A DNA stretch of 64,000 nt from Magnetovibrio sp. (GTDB taxonomy: Bacteria; Pseudomonadota; Alphaproteobacteria; Rhodospirillales; Magnetovibrionaceae), in NCBI RefSeq assembly GCF_036568125.1, contig NZ_DATCTF010000013.1, forward strand, positions 62,001 through 126,000. The letters run 5' to 3'. Positions 34,623-47,383 of the stretch are shown here, piece by piece. The notes beneath the pieces were generated by a model, which was not told the origin of the DNA, ran no database searches, and saw only the letters and a list, made by a program, of their open reading frames with translations. The number at the start of each line of letters is the position of its first letter. The first letter of the stretch is position 1. The position numbers and the translations under genes were made by a program.

Positions 34623-34994
34623 TCACGCCGCCCGTAACTTGCGCCCACCAACGACGGCGAGAATCAGCCAGCCGAGCATCAACAACCCGCCGCCGAACGG
34701 CGCAGCGCCTTCGACCGGCACCATAGACAAACCGCCGAAGCTGTAGAGCGTGCCGGAAAACAGCACGATGCCGGTTTGCAAGCACGCACCTGCGACATGC
34801 AGGGCCCTTGCCGGGGTGCGATAGGTCATCAACCCCACGCCCATCATGCCCAACGCATGCCACATCTGATACTGCGAGCCCATCATGAAAATGTCGCGGA
34901 TCTCAGGCGTATCGCCGAGCGCATGCCACCCATAAGCGCCTGCACCGACAGCCAGGGCCGCGTTCAGTCCGGCCAGAAAAATCCAGATGTTCAT
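34623..34994 (-). CDS. DUF423 family small membrane protein
   Basis: A 123-residue protein of four predicted helices with DUF423 features: AGLNAALAVGAGAYGWHAL near the N-terminus, YQMWHALGMMGVGL, and GIVLFSGTLYSFGG. Function is unknown for the family. The ATG at 34994 gives the compact family length; a far longer upstream frame is antisense to the GGDEF gene and is not real. It is divergent from that gene with 54 bases between the starts. Confidence 0.9.
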   Translation of the reverse strand: MNIWIFLAGLNAALAVGAGAYGWHALGDTPEIRDIFMMGSQYQMWHALGMMGVGLMTYRTPARALHVAGACLQTGIVLFSGTLYSFGGLSMVPVEGAAPFGGGLLMLGWLILAVVGGRKLRAA

Positions 34995-35048
34995 GTCGTC
35001 GTCCCCGTTTTTAACCGTATCTTGAGCGTTTGGGTTTACCACCAAATC

Positions 35049-36302
35049 ATGACTTTGCGAAACGCCTTGTTGATCCTGGTGTTCCCGGCCTTGATGTTCG
35101 GCGCGGGATTGATCGTCATGACGTTGCAACCCCGCGTGCCGTGGTCGTTGAGCGCCGTGGTCGTGCTTGCGCCGTATTTGCTGGCGTTGTTTGCTGCGAT
35201 CGCCGGCGGCTGGTTCAAGTGCCCCCGCGTGGTGTTGATGGCGGCCTTGATCGCGGGCGCGCATTGGGTGGTGCAGGCCTTTGTCGCGGGCACGCCAATT
35301 TACGATCGCGAACCGGAACTGACGATCATCTACGCCGCCGTGGCGGTGCTGTTTCCCATCAATGCTGCGCTGATCGCGGTGAAAGCCGATCGCGGGCTGC
35401 TGTCGCTGGGTGTGCTCAGCCGGGTGCTGTTTGTCGGCCTTCAGGTTGCGGCGCTGGTTGTGGTGTGGGATGCGGGTGAAAGTGCGCGGGCCTTCGCCGA
35501 CGATCTGCTGCATGTCAGGGTGTTCGACAAGGATCTCGATTATTGGTCGCTGTTGCCCCAGCCGGCTCTGTTTCTGTTCGCTGCCGTAAGCGTCGGGCTG
35601 CTGGGACGGGCGGTGCTCAAAGGCGGGGTGCTCGATGGCGGTCTGTTCGGTGCGGTGGCGGTCAGTGCGCTCGCGCTTCACGCGGCGGCCAACGGTGCGG
35701 TGTCGTCGATGTTGTTCATCTTGGCAGGGATCGTGTTGCTGGCGGCGGTGGCACAGGAAAGCTATCGGCTGGCCTTCATCGACGAGCTGACGGGCCTGCC
35801 CGGACGGCGCGCGCTGATGCACGATCTAACGGCGCTCAGCGGCACGTATACGGTGGCGATGTTGGATGTCGATCATTTCAAGAAATTCAACGACACCTAT
35901 GGCCACGATGTCGGCGATCAGGTGCTGAAAATGGTTGCGGCCCAGATGATGCGGGTCAGCGGCGGCGGGCGCGCCTTTCGCTACGGGGGGGAAGAGTTCA
36001 CCGTGCTGTTCGCCCGCAAAGAGCTGGAAGATGCGATCCCCCATCTCGACAAACTGCGCAAATCCATTGCCGCAGCATCCTTTAAGCTGCGCGCCGAAGA
36101 TCGCCCCAAACACAAGCCGAGCGATTTGAAAACGAAATCCCCGCCGCGTAAAAGCGCTGCTGCCAAAGACATCGTCAGCGTCACCATTTCCATCGGCGCG
36201 GCAGCGCGCACGGACGGTCAAACGCCGCAGGACGCGCTGAAAAGCGCCGATGAGGCTTTGTACCGGGCCAAGGACGCCGGGCGCAACCGGGTTTCAAAGT
36301 AG
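35049..36302 (+). CDS. Membrane diguanylate cyclase (GGDEF) with interrupted domain
   Basis: A 417-residue protein with six to seven N-terminal hydrophobic helices to about residue 240 and a C-terminal GGDEF domain. The active-site loop reads RYGGEEF and the metal site MLDVDHFKKFND, so cyclic-di-GMP synthesis is expected. The RxxD inhibitory site is absent (SGGG lies in its place). A basic, proline-rich insert of about 25 residues (RAEDRPKHKPSDLKTKSPPR) interrupts the domain before the SIGAA strand. The ATG at 35049 has a poor ribosome site; the upstream frame overlaps DUF423. Confidence 0.88.
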   Translation: MTLRNALLILVFPALMFGAGLIVMTLQPRVPWSLSAVVVLAPYLLALFAAIAGGWFKCPRVVLMAALIAGAHWVVQAFVAGTPIYDREPELTIIYAAVAVLFPINAALIAVKADRGLLSLGVLSRVLFVGLQVAALVVVWDAGESARAFADDLLHVRVFDKDLDYWSLLPQPALFLFAAVSVGLLGRAVLKGGVLDGGLFGAVAVSALALHAAANGAVSSMLFILAGIVLLAAVAQESYRLAFIDELTGLPGRRALMHDLTALSGTYTVAMLDVDHFKKFNDTYGHDVGDQVLKMVAAQMMRVSGGGRAFRYGGEEFTVLFARKELEDAIPHLDKLRKSIAAASFKLRAEDRPKHKPSDLKTKSPPRKSAAAKDIVSVTISIGAAARTDGQTPQDALKSADEALYRAKDAGRNRVSK

Positions 36303-36305
36303 GCT

Positions 36306-37778
36306 TTAACTGCGCCAATAACCGGGCGTGAACAACACCAGCACGGTGAAAAATTCCAATCGCCCCAGCAGCATGGAAAACGCCAGCACCCATTTGGCGG
36401 TGTCGGGCAGGGGTTCGAAGTTGCCGGTCGGACCGATGATGCTGCCGAGACCGGGGCCGACGTTGGCGACGGCGGTGGCCGCGCCGCTCATGGCGGTGTC
36501 GAGATCCAGCCCCAGACTGGTCAGCACCAATCCCACCAGCCCGGTCAAAACCACGAACGTCAGCGTGAACACCAAAACGCCCACCGCGACATCGGTGGTG
36601 ATAGGGCTGTCGCCAAAGCTGTTCGCGCGCACGCCGTGGGGGTAAATCAATCGCCAGACATAATTGGAAAACACCATGCGCAAGACCTGAAAGCGCAAAA
36701 TCTTGATGCCGCCGCTGGTCGATCCGGTGCACCCGCCGATGAACGTCATCAGGAAGAACGCGCCCAGCGGCAACGGCCCCCACAAGGTGTAATCGGTCGA
36801 GGCGAACCCGGTGGTCGAAATCACCGAAACGATGTTGAACGACGACAGCCGCAAAGCGTCGAGCACGGGGAAACCGTCCTTGAACACCAGCCACACGGTC
36901 AGCATCAAGGTCATGGTGGCGAGAATGCTCAGCAATCCGCGAATTTGCGGATCGCGGGCAAAGGCCCTGGCATCGCCGTGCATGAATTTCAGATAGACGA
37001 TGAACGGGATCGAGCCCGAAATCATGAATGCCAAGATGATGTATTCGATCAACGCGCTGTCGAAATAGGCGATGGACGCATCATGGCTGGAAAAACCGCC
37101 GGTCGACAGCGTGGTCATGGCGTGAATGATGGCGTCCAGCGGGCTCATGCCCGCCCACCACAGCGCCCCTGCGCACGAAACCGTCAACAGCGCATAGGTC
37201 AGGACCAGCCCGCCGGTCATGCGTTTGATGCGCGGCACCACACGTTCGGACATGTCCGACGATTCGGTGCGAAAAAGCTGCATGCCGCCTGATCGCAAAA
37301 ACGGCAAAATAGCGATCGCCATCACAATGATGCCGATGCCGCCAATCCACTGCAAAATGCTGCGCCACAAAAGAATCCCCGGCGGCATGGAATCCAGGCC
37401 AGCCAGAACCGTCGACCCGGTTGTGGTCAGGCCGGACATGGCCTCGAAAAACGCATCCGTGACGCCGATGTCGAGATTGGAAAAGCGCAACGGCAGCGCT
37501 GCGAACGCCGCCATCAAGATCCACCCGGTGGTGGTCAGCATGAACGCTTGCTTGATGTTGAGTTCCAGCTCGGCACCACCTTGGGAAAAGACCAAAAACA
37601 TGCCCGTCATCAACGTTACCAACGCGCTGGCGGCGAACACCTGCCAGTCGGGGTTGTTGGCGATCAGGTCGGCGATCAGCGACGGCGACATGCTGATGGC
37701 CAGAACCATCAGCAGCAAGCCGTTGATGAACATGACAGGTCGGAAGGTCTCGAACAGGTTCACGCGTTCGAACTCCAA
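36306..37778 (-). CDS. trkH: Trk-type potassium uptake protein TrkH
   Basis: A 490-residue K+ transporter with four MPM repeats. Selectivity-loop sequences are visible as MSGLTTTGSTVLAG, MTTLSTGGFSSHD, VSVISTTGFASTDY and TAVANVGPGLG, each with the conserved glycine, and FIGGCTGSTSGGIKILR follows the third. A TrkA partner gene is not in the window. Translation appears to start at TTG 37778, because AAGGA lies eight bases upstream; GTG 37763 is an alternative. It ends three bases from the GGDEF gene end, convergently, with no visible terminator between. Confidence 0.95.
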   Translation of the reverse strand: MEFERVNLFETFRPVMFINGLLLMVLAISMSPSLIADLIANNPDWQVFAASALVTLMTGMFLVFSQGGAELELNIKQAFMLTTTGWILMAAFAALPLRFSNLDIGVTDAFFEAMSGLTTTGSTVLAGLDSMPPGILLWRSILQWIGGIGIIVMAIAILPFLRSGGMQLFRTESSDMSERVVPRIKRMTGGLVLTYALLTVSCAGALWWAGMSPLDAIIHAMTTLSTGGFSSHDASIAYFDSALIEYIILAFMISGSIPFIVYLKFMHGDARAFARDPQIRGLLSILATMTLMLTVWLVFKDGFPVLDALRLSSFNIVSVISTTGFASTDYTLWGPLPLGAFFLMTFIGGCTGSTSGGIKILRFQVLRMVFSNYVWRLIYPHGVRANSFGDSPITTDVAVGVLVFTLTFVVLTGLVGLVLTSLGLDLDTAMSGAATAVANVGPGLGSIIGPTGNFEPLPDTAKWVLAFSMLLGRLEFFTVLVLFTPGYWRS

Positions 37779-37971
37779 GGCGAAAATCCTTTACGGCTGA
37801 GCGGTGGCGAATATTACGCCCATGCGCCAATGCTTTGCAGCTTTTTTCACGATAAGCATGCGCCAAACACATATCAGGCATGCGTATGGTGGGGTGGAAG
37901 CACAGCGCTAGATTCCGATGTCGACCGTCCCCATATATGGGACGTCAGGATGTTAGGTGAGGATGCCGCTT

Positions 37972-38550
37972 ATGTCGACCAAGGTCATGTCCAACGTCAT
38001 CGACGCGATTTTAACGTTTTGGTTTGGCGAGTCCGATTCCGAAGCCTATGGGCAAAATCGCGCCGCGTGGTTCACCAAGGATCCGGCTTTCGACGCGAAA
38101 ATCCGCACGCGTTTCGCCCGCGTGATCGACGCTGCCGCACTGGGGCAGTTGGATATGATGGCCGAAAGCCCCGAAGGCGCGGTGGCGTTGGTGGTGGTGC
38201 TCGATCAGTTTCCGCGCAATGTATACCGCGACGTGGCGCGCGCCTTTGAAAACGACGCCCATGCCTTGCACATCGCCAAACAGGCCATCGAGAAGGGATT
38301 CGACCGCGAAGTGATCCCGGTGATGCGCAAGTTTCTCTATCTGCCATTTGAACACAGTGAAAACCTGGCCGATCAGGAACGGGCGCTGGAGCTATTCAGC
38401 GCGCTCGGCGGCGAGGACCTCGAATGGGCTCAAAAGCACCACGTCATCATCGCCCGGTTTGGACGCTTCCCTCACCGCAATGGGGTGCTTGGCCGCCTCA
38501 GCACGCCGGAAGAAAAAGCCTTTCTGTCGGAACCTGGATCGTCTTTTTGA
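37972..38550 (+). CDS. DUF924 family protein
   Basis: A 192-residue all-helical soluble protein with the DUF924 signatures ILTFWFGE near the start, VVVLDQFPRNVYRD and RKFLYLPFEHSE. The fold is TPR-like and no enzyme activity is established. ATG 37972 is favoured because AGGTGAGG lies at the right distance; ATG 37963 and GTG 37957 are in frame. It is divergent from trkH across 193 bases that hold a 10-base direct repeat and a 12-base palindrome. Confidence 0.9.
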   Translation: MSTKVMSNVIDAILTFWFGESDSEAYGQNRAAWFTKDPAFDAKIRTRFARVIDAAALGQLDMMAESPEGAVALVVVLDQFPRNVYRDVARAFENDAHALHIAKQAIEKGFDREVIPVMRKFLYLPFEHSENLADQERALELFSALGGEDLEWAQKHHVIIARFGRFPHRNGVLGRLSTPEEKAFLSEPGSSF

Positions 38551-38626
38551 GGGCATTTTCCACCCCTTGGACATTCTCGGAAAGGTTGTTAAGCTTCATC
38601 AGGTCTTCTATAGGATGGAGGGATGT

Positions 38627-38953
38627 ATGGCCGAGCAACAGGACGCCGATAATTTGAATCGGCGGGTTATGGGGATACCCAACTATGTCTTGCTCCCCCT
38701 TAAAGCGGCGTTGTCGACCCTCGTGATTATTCCGCTTTTGATGTTCGTCTCGCCGGAAGTTTTTGAGGATTATCCATGGGTGTGGGGTGGGTTCGCTTTG
38801 GTCTTGGCATTCGATATTTTCTTGTTTCTGGCGCTACGAAAAGCTGCGTTCAAGCTGCGTGTTGAAACAGCCGCGAACGGCAGTGGGGTGGATGGGGCGT
38901 CCGACAGGGCTGTCGATGAACACAATCAACCGGCGGTGAAGCGGCGGCGTTGA
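38627..38953 (+). CDS. Small two-helix membrane protein, function unknown
   Basis: A 108-residue frame with GGAGG five bases before the ATG. Two hydrophobic helices (YVLLPLKAALSTLVIIPLLM and WVWGGFALVLAFDIFLFLAL) are joined by a short acidic loop, with a basic hydrophilic C-terminus (KRRR at the end). It lies 76 bases after the DUF924 gene on the same strand. ATG 38615 is an in-frame alternative. No family is recognised. Confidence 0.65.
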   Translation: MAEQQDADNLNRRVMGIPNYVLLPLKAALSTLVIIPLLMFVSPEVFEDYPWVWGGFALVLAFDIFLFLALRKAAFKLRVETAANGSGVDGASDRAVDEHNQPAVKRRR

Positions 38954-39026
38954 CCGGCATGGCCGGGCGCTCCTGGCCGCCCCGCCGTGGCTGCGTTCGG
39001 CTCGGTGCTCGGTTTGAAAACGCCGC

Positions 39027-39263
39027 TCAGCCCTTCATCGCGCACCCGCCGTTACCGCAACCGGCGGCAGCGGGGCAGGTGGGCATTTGAGGCGCGGCTT
39101 GGCCGCCGACATTGGGTGCGCTGAGACCCTTGACCAAGTTTGTCGAACCGCAGGTCGGGCATTTCAGGGTTTTTGCCTTCAGCTGAGCCTGGAGATCGTC
39201 GTAGCCGTCGAAGTGTTCGGCGAACTCATGGTCTTTGTCGCAAATCAGGGTGTAGGAGATCAT
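39027..39263 (-). CDS. Small zinc-ribbon protein, DUF1178-like
   Basis: A 78-residue protein: MISYTLICDKDHEFAEHFDG at the N-terminus and LKCPTCGSTNLVKGLSAPNV fit the start of DUF1178/FmdB-type zinc ribbons, with one Cys pair from each half. The C-terminus has extra cysteines (PTCPAAAGCGNGGCAMKG), as in FmdB-type putative regulatory proteins. It is shorter than most DUF1178 members. The role is unknown. It runs in the same direction as the small gene at 39333-39524, 69 bases upstream. Confidence 0.78.
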   Translation of the reverse strand: MISYTLICDKDHEFAEHFDGYDDLQAQLKAKTLKCPTCGSTNLVKGLSAPNVGGQAAPQMPTCPAAAGCGNGGCAMKG

Positions 39264-39332
39264 CTTTGGACCCGCTCTGAACGTGGTGGTTTTGCAGAGT
39301 TATAGGCCTGTGCCGATGCGATGAAAAGGGGC

Positions 39333-39524
39333 TTATGCGGTGTCTTCATAATCGATATAGGTGCCGCCCACGGCGCTGTAGCACTGGATATAGGTGCGCA
39401 AAATCTCTTCGCGGCTGGCGCCTTTCAAGGGTTTGGACTCGGCGACGAAAATGCGGTCCAGCAATTTGTAGGCAATCTGCTCTCGGGTATTTTCGCCGAT
39501 GAGCACTTTGTTTTGTTCGGACAT
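39333..39524 (-). CDS. Small acidic cytosolic protein, function unknown
   Basis: A 63-residue frame beginning MSEQNKVLIGENTREQIAYK, with GGGGGAG six bases before the ATG. Codon use looks like that of the neighbouring genes. It is helical and hydrophilic, with IFVAESKPLKGASREEILRT then YIQCYSAVGGTYIDYEDTA. No membrane helix or metal motif is visible and no family is recognised. It may be co-transcribed with the zinc-ribbon gene downstream. Confidence 0.65.
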   Translation of the reverse strand: MSEQNKVLIGENTREQIAYKLLDRIFVAESKPLKGASREEILRTYIQCYSAVGGTYIDYEDTA

Positions 39525-39792
39525 GGTGAACTCCCCCATCCATGCATTTTTGTGAACGCAGCTGAAAACTCAGCGCACGTTCTTTAGACGCACAAAGAGC
39601 CGTCCTGTGAAGAACGGCCTATTTGTTTTTCTATGCAATAAATTTGATTTTGGAAACTGTAGAGAGTTTTTACGCGACATTGAAATCAATCGGGATAATA
39701 CGTCCTTGCTTAAGCATCGGATTTATAATCAGCGCGTCGGGCCTAGATATTAGCGTTTTAAAATTACGAAAAACGTAATTATGAACTTGTCA

Positions 39793-39817
39793 AAACGTAC
39801 GCAAATTGCGTACGTTT
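39793..39817. repeat. Perfect palindrome with 12-base arms
   Basis: AAACGTACGCAA (39793-39804) and TTGCGTACGTTT (39806-39817) are exact reverse complements around a single A. The length is well above chance for this window. It could be an operator or the stem of a transcript. Confidence 0.8.
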
Positions 39818-39860
39818 GTACCAACGCGAAAAACACCGCGCTTTGTGGTTTAGAAATTCC

Positions 39861-39900
39861 ACAAAAAAACTCGGCGACTTTCTGTCACCGAGCTCTTTTT
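39861..39900 (+). terminator. Terminator-like hairpin in the AT-rich stretch
   Basis: CTCGGCGAC pairs with GTCACCGAG (one G-T mismatch) over a five-base loop, preceded by an A-run and followed by CTCTTTTT. No plus-strand protein gene lies upstream, which suggests it ends a small RNA. Confidence 0.6.
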
Positions 39901-40044
39901 GCAAAGCTGAAACGCCATATGGACTGGCGCGGGGTGGAGTATGGACCTCCATCCCCATCAGCGAATCTATAAATACCAAAGATTCGAGAAATCCCAAAGA
40001 ACTTCTCTGTGTTCACGGAATGTTTCCGCTCGCGTAGGTGACGT

Positions 40045-40082
40045 AATAAAAGACCGCCCTGTTAAGGACGGTCTTTTATTTT
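40045..40082. terminator. Terminator downstream of gltD
   Basis: AAAAGACCG and CGGTCTTTT form a stem around a CCCTGTTAAGGA loop region, with A- and T-rich flanks on both sides. It lies 20 bases past the gltD stop and can work in both directions. Confidence 0.8.
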
Positions 40083-40101
40083 TTTACACTTTGTCTAGCT
40101 T

Positions 40102-41529
40102 TTAGCGCGGCAGTTCGGTCGAACCCATGAGGAATTCGTCCACCGCGCGTGCCGCTTGGCGGCCTTCGCGGATCGCCCACACCACCAAGGATTGGCCGCG
40201 GCGCATGTCGCCGGCGGCGAAGACCTTGTCGATGGAGGTCTTGTAGTCGTCGGTGTTGGCACCGACATTGCCGCGTGGATCTTTTTCGACGCCCAACTCT
40301 TCGATCATGCCCTCGTGGACCGGATGGACGAAGCCCATGGCCAGGAACGCGCGTTCGCAGGGGATTTCGAATTCCGAACCGGCGATTTCGGCCGGCGCGC
40401 CGTTTTTCCATTCGACGCGCACGCATTTGGCGGCCTTGAGGTTGCCGTCCGCGTCGCCGATGAATTCCTTGGTCAGAACGTTCCAGTCGCGCTCGCAGCC
40501 TTCTTCGTGGCTGGTCGAGGTGCGCAGCTTTTGCGGCCATTCGGGCCAGGTGGTGAGCTTGTCTTCCTTCTCGGGCGGCTTGGGCATGATTTCGATCTGC
40601 GTGATCGAGTTCGCGCCTTGGCGCGCCGAGGTGCCGACGCAGTCGGAACCCGTATCGCCGCCGCCGATCACCAGCACGTTCTTGCCGGTCGCCAGAATGT
40701 CGTCGACTTTCAGCGGCTCGCCGGCGTTGCGGCGGTTCTGCTGGGTGAGGAATTCCATGGCGAAATGCACGCCGTTCAACTCGCGTCCCGGCACCTGCAA
40801 GTCGCGCGGTTTTTCCGAGCCGCCGCTGAGCACGATGGCGTCGTATTCGTCCATCAGCGCTTTCGCCGAAACGTCCACGCCGACCGCAGTGTTGGGGCGG
40901 AAGTCGACGCCTTCGGTCTTCATTTGGCCGAGACGGCGGTCGATGATGGATTTTTCGAGCTTGAAGTCGGGAATGCCGTAACGCAGCAGACCGCCCGCAT
41001 GGGCGTTCTTTTCAAACAACGTCACCTTGTGACCGGCACGCGCCAATTGTTGCGCACATGCCATGCCCGCCGGGCCGGCGCCGACCACGGCGACTTTTTT
41101 GTCGGTGTGGTGCTTGGCGATCACGGGTCGGATCCAGCCTTTGGCCCAGCCCTTGTCGACGATCGAACATTCGATGGTCTTGATGGTGACGGGCTTGTCG
41201 TCGAGGTTCAGCGTGCACGACGCTTCGCACGGCGCCGGGCAGATGCGGCCAGTGAATTCCGGGAAGTTGTTGGTCGAGTGCAACACGTCCAGCGCCGACT
41301 TGAGATCGCCGCGGTACGTCAGGTCGTTCCACTCGGGAATGATGTTCATCACCGGGCAGCCCTGATGGCAGAACGGAATGCCGCAATCCATGCAGCGCGC
41401 GCCTTGGGCCTTGAGTTCGGTTTCCTTCAGCGGAATGATGAACTCTTTGTAATGCTCGAGGCGTTCCTTGACCGGGCCGTAGGCGCGGTCGTGGCGATCG
41501 ATTTCAAGAAATCCGGTTGGCTTACCCAT
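40102..41529 (-). CDS. gltD: Glutamate synthase (NADPH) small subunit
   Basis: A 475-residue FAD/iron-sulphur subunit that passes NADPH electrons to GltB. The N-terminal cluster-binding cysteines appear in [16 protein letters not shown] and [11 protein letters not shown]. The FAD motif is [14 protein letters not shown] and the NADPH motif [13 protein letters not shown], with [16 protein letters not shown] near the end. The start at 41529 ([12 protein letters not shown]) follows the gltB stop by four bases. It forms an operon with gltB for ammonia assimilation through the GS-GOGAT cycle. Confidence 0.97.
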   Translation of the reverse strand: MGKPTGFLEIDRHDRAYGPVKERLEHYKEFIIPLKETELKAQGARCMDCGIPFCHQGCPVMNIIPEWNDLTYRGDLKSALDVLHSTNNFPEFTGRICPAPCEASCTLNLDDKPVTIKTIECSIVDKGWAKGWIRPVIAKHHTDKKVAVVGAGPAGMACAQQLARAGHKVTLFEKNAHAGGLLRYGIPDFKLEKSIIDRRLGQMKTEGVDFRPNTAVGVDVSAKALMDEYDAIVLSGGSEKPRDLQVPGRELNGVHFAMEFLTQQNRRNAGEPLKVDDILATGKNVLVIGGGDTGSDCVGTSARQGANSITQIEIMPKPPEKEDKLTTWPEWPQKLRTSTSHEEGCERDWNVLTKEFIGDADGNLKAAKCVRVEWKNGAPAEIAGSEFEIPCERAFLAMGFVHPVHEGMIEELGVEKDPRGNVGANTDDYKTSIDKVFAAGDMRRGQSLVVWAIREGRQAARAVDEFLMGSTELPR

Positions 41530-41533
41530 AGTC

Positions 41534-46177
<4,644 letters not shown>

Positions 46178-46554
46178 GGTCGCTTCCAGTCTTGGCCAGC
46201 CGCACATCCGCGGCTTGTAAAAAGCTTTATGTTTCAAGGCGTTAGTGTCGCGTCCGCCGCCGGTGTTCCCCGGCGCGGCCAACGCCAATGTGCATAGTGT
46301 GTGAAACTTTGGAGGCGCGACATTACTAGAACTCACAGCAAAAGGGAACCCCAACGCAATATTTTTTGAAACACTTTGAAACACTCAAAGGATAATGGTC
46401 CGGCTTGATTCGAGACTGTCTCGAAGCGGGACTTTTCCGGTGCTGCGGCGCAATATGTCGTGCAACAAAAAAGCGGTGCGGATTCAGGTCTTTGCGCCGT
46501 GCGACGGGTGGGGTACAGTCGCGCCAGCTCATCGAAAAAAGGCTGATACCTGCC
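46178..46554. other. Divergent regulatory gap between gltB and uppP
   Basis: This 377-base gap holds no credible gene. It contains an exact tandem repeat of TTTGAAACAC with a 10-base period (46365-46384) and, 25 bases on, a palindrome TTCGAGAC-T-GTCTCGAA (46409-46425). The repeat period equals one helical turn, as in sites bound by one side of a regulator. No riboswitch or terminator was recognised. Confidence 0.55.
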
Positions 46555-47364
46555 GTGCCTATCCTGCATATTGTCATTTTGGCGCTCGTTCAGGGCGTGA
46601 CCGAATTTCTCCCCATCAGCTCCAGCGGTCATTTGGTTTTGGTGCCGTGGCTCGCCGGTTGGCCGGACCAGGGTTTGATCCTCGACGTCGCCGTGCATGT
46701 CGGCACCTTGGGGGCGGTGATGGCGTACCTGTGGCGCGATATCGCCGCCATGCTCGGTGGACTGTGGCGGTTTGTGCAAGGCAAAGGCATGAACGATGGC
46801 GTAAAGCTGGCTTTTTATCTGGTGCTTGGCACCTTGCCGGTGATCGCGGCGGGATTGTTGATGAAAAAATACGTTCCCGGCGGCATTCGCTCCATCGAGG
46901 TCATCGGCTGGGCGACCCTGGGCTTCGGTGTTTTGTTGTGGCTGGTGGATCGTTTCAGTGTGACGCTCAGGCGCATGGAACACCTCAAACTTTTTGACGT
47001 CGCCATCATCGGCGTGTCGCAGTGCTTGGCGCTGATTCCCGGTACCTCGCGCAGTGGCATCACCATGACCACGGCGCGCTTGCTGGGCATGGAACGGCGC
47101 GACAGCGCACGGTTTTCTATGCTGCTGTCGATTCCCGCCATCGTCGGCGCGGGCACCTTGATGGGGCTGGAGCTCTATAAAATCGGTGATCCGGTGCAGA
47201 TTGACGCAGCGCTCGCCGGGGTCGCGTTCGCCTTTATCTCGGCGCTGGTCGCCATTGCGTTGATGATGGCGTGGCTCAAACACGCCAGTTTCACGCCGTT
47301 CGTGATCTATCGTTTGGCTTTGGGTGCGCTGCTGTTGGCGATTTCATACGGTTTTATCTCGTAG
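46555..47364 (+). CDS. uppP: Undecaprenyl-diphosphatase UppP (BacA)
   Basis: A 269-residue integral membrane phosphatase that recycles the lipid carrier of peptidoglycan synthesis and gives bacitracin tolerance. Both family motifs are present: EFLPISSSGHL near the N-terminus and PGTSRSGITMT in the middle. The start is GTG 46555 (VPILHIVILALVQG); the frame continues 50 codons upstream but with arginine-rich non-coding character. It is divergent from gltB and convergent with the reductase gene, so monocistronic. Confidence 0.96.
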   Translation: MPILHIVILALVQGVTEFLPISSSGHLVLVPWLAGWPDQGLILDVAVHVGTLGAVMAYLWRDIAAMLGGLWRFVQGKGMNDGVKLAFYLVLGTLPVIAAGLLMKKYVPGGIRSIEVIGWATLGFGVLLWLVDRFSVTLRRMEHLKLFDVAIIGVSQCLALIPGTSRSGITMTTARLLGMERRDSARFSMLLSIPAIVGAGTLMGLELYKIGDPVQIDAALAGVAFAFISALVAIALMMAWLKHASFTPFVIYRLALGALLLAISYGFIS

Positions 47365-47383
47365 TCCCCGACAATACCTCCGT

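Larger units (their letters stand above)
39525..40101. other. AT-rich intergenic stretch with clustered inverted repeats
   Basis: These 577 bases are visibly richer in A and T than the surroundings and hold no credible gene; short open frames on both strands lack ribosome sites and homology-like patterns. It contains a hairpin at 39605-39626, AATTACG/CGTAATT arms at 39762-39780, a 12-base-arm palindrome at 39793-39817, a GTGG/CCAC hairpin at about 39845-39862, terminator-like hairpins at 39861-39900 and 40045-40082, and imperfect GGGGTGGAG/CTCCATCCCC arms near 39930-39960. It may encode small RNA or be a remnant of transferred DNA. Confidence 0.6.

Noticed and set aside
34623-35822. A 399-codon minus-strand frame extending DUF423 upstream
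   Set aside because: Everything before the ATG at 34994 is antisense to the GGDEF protein gene and has no membrane-protein character.
39779-39997. Short open frames on both strands in the AT-rich gap
   Set aside because: They cross palindromes and terminator hairpins, lack ribosome sites and have no sensible composition, so the region is treated as non-coding.
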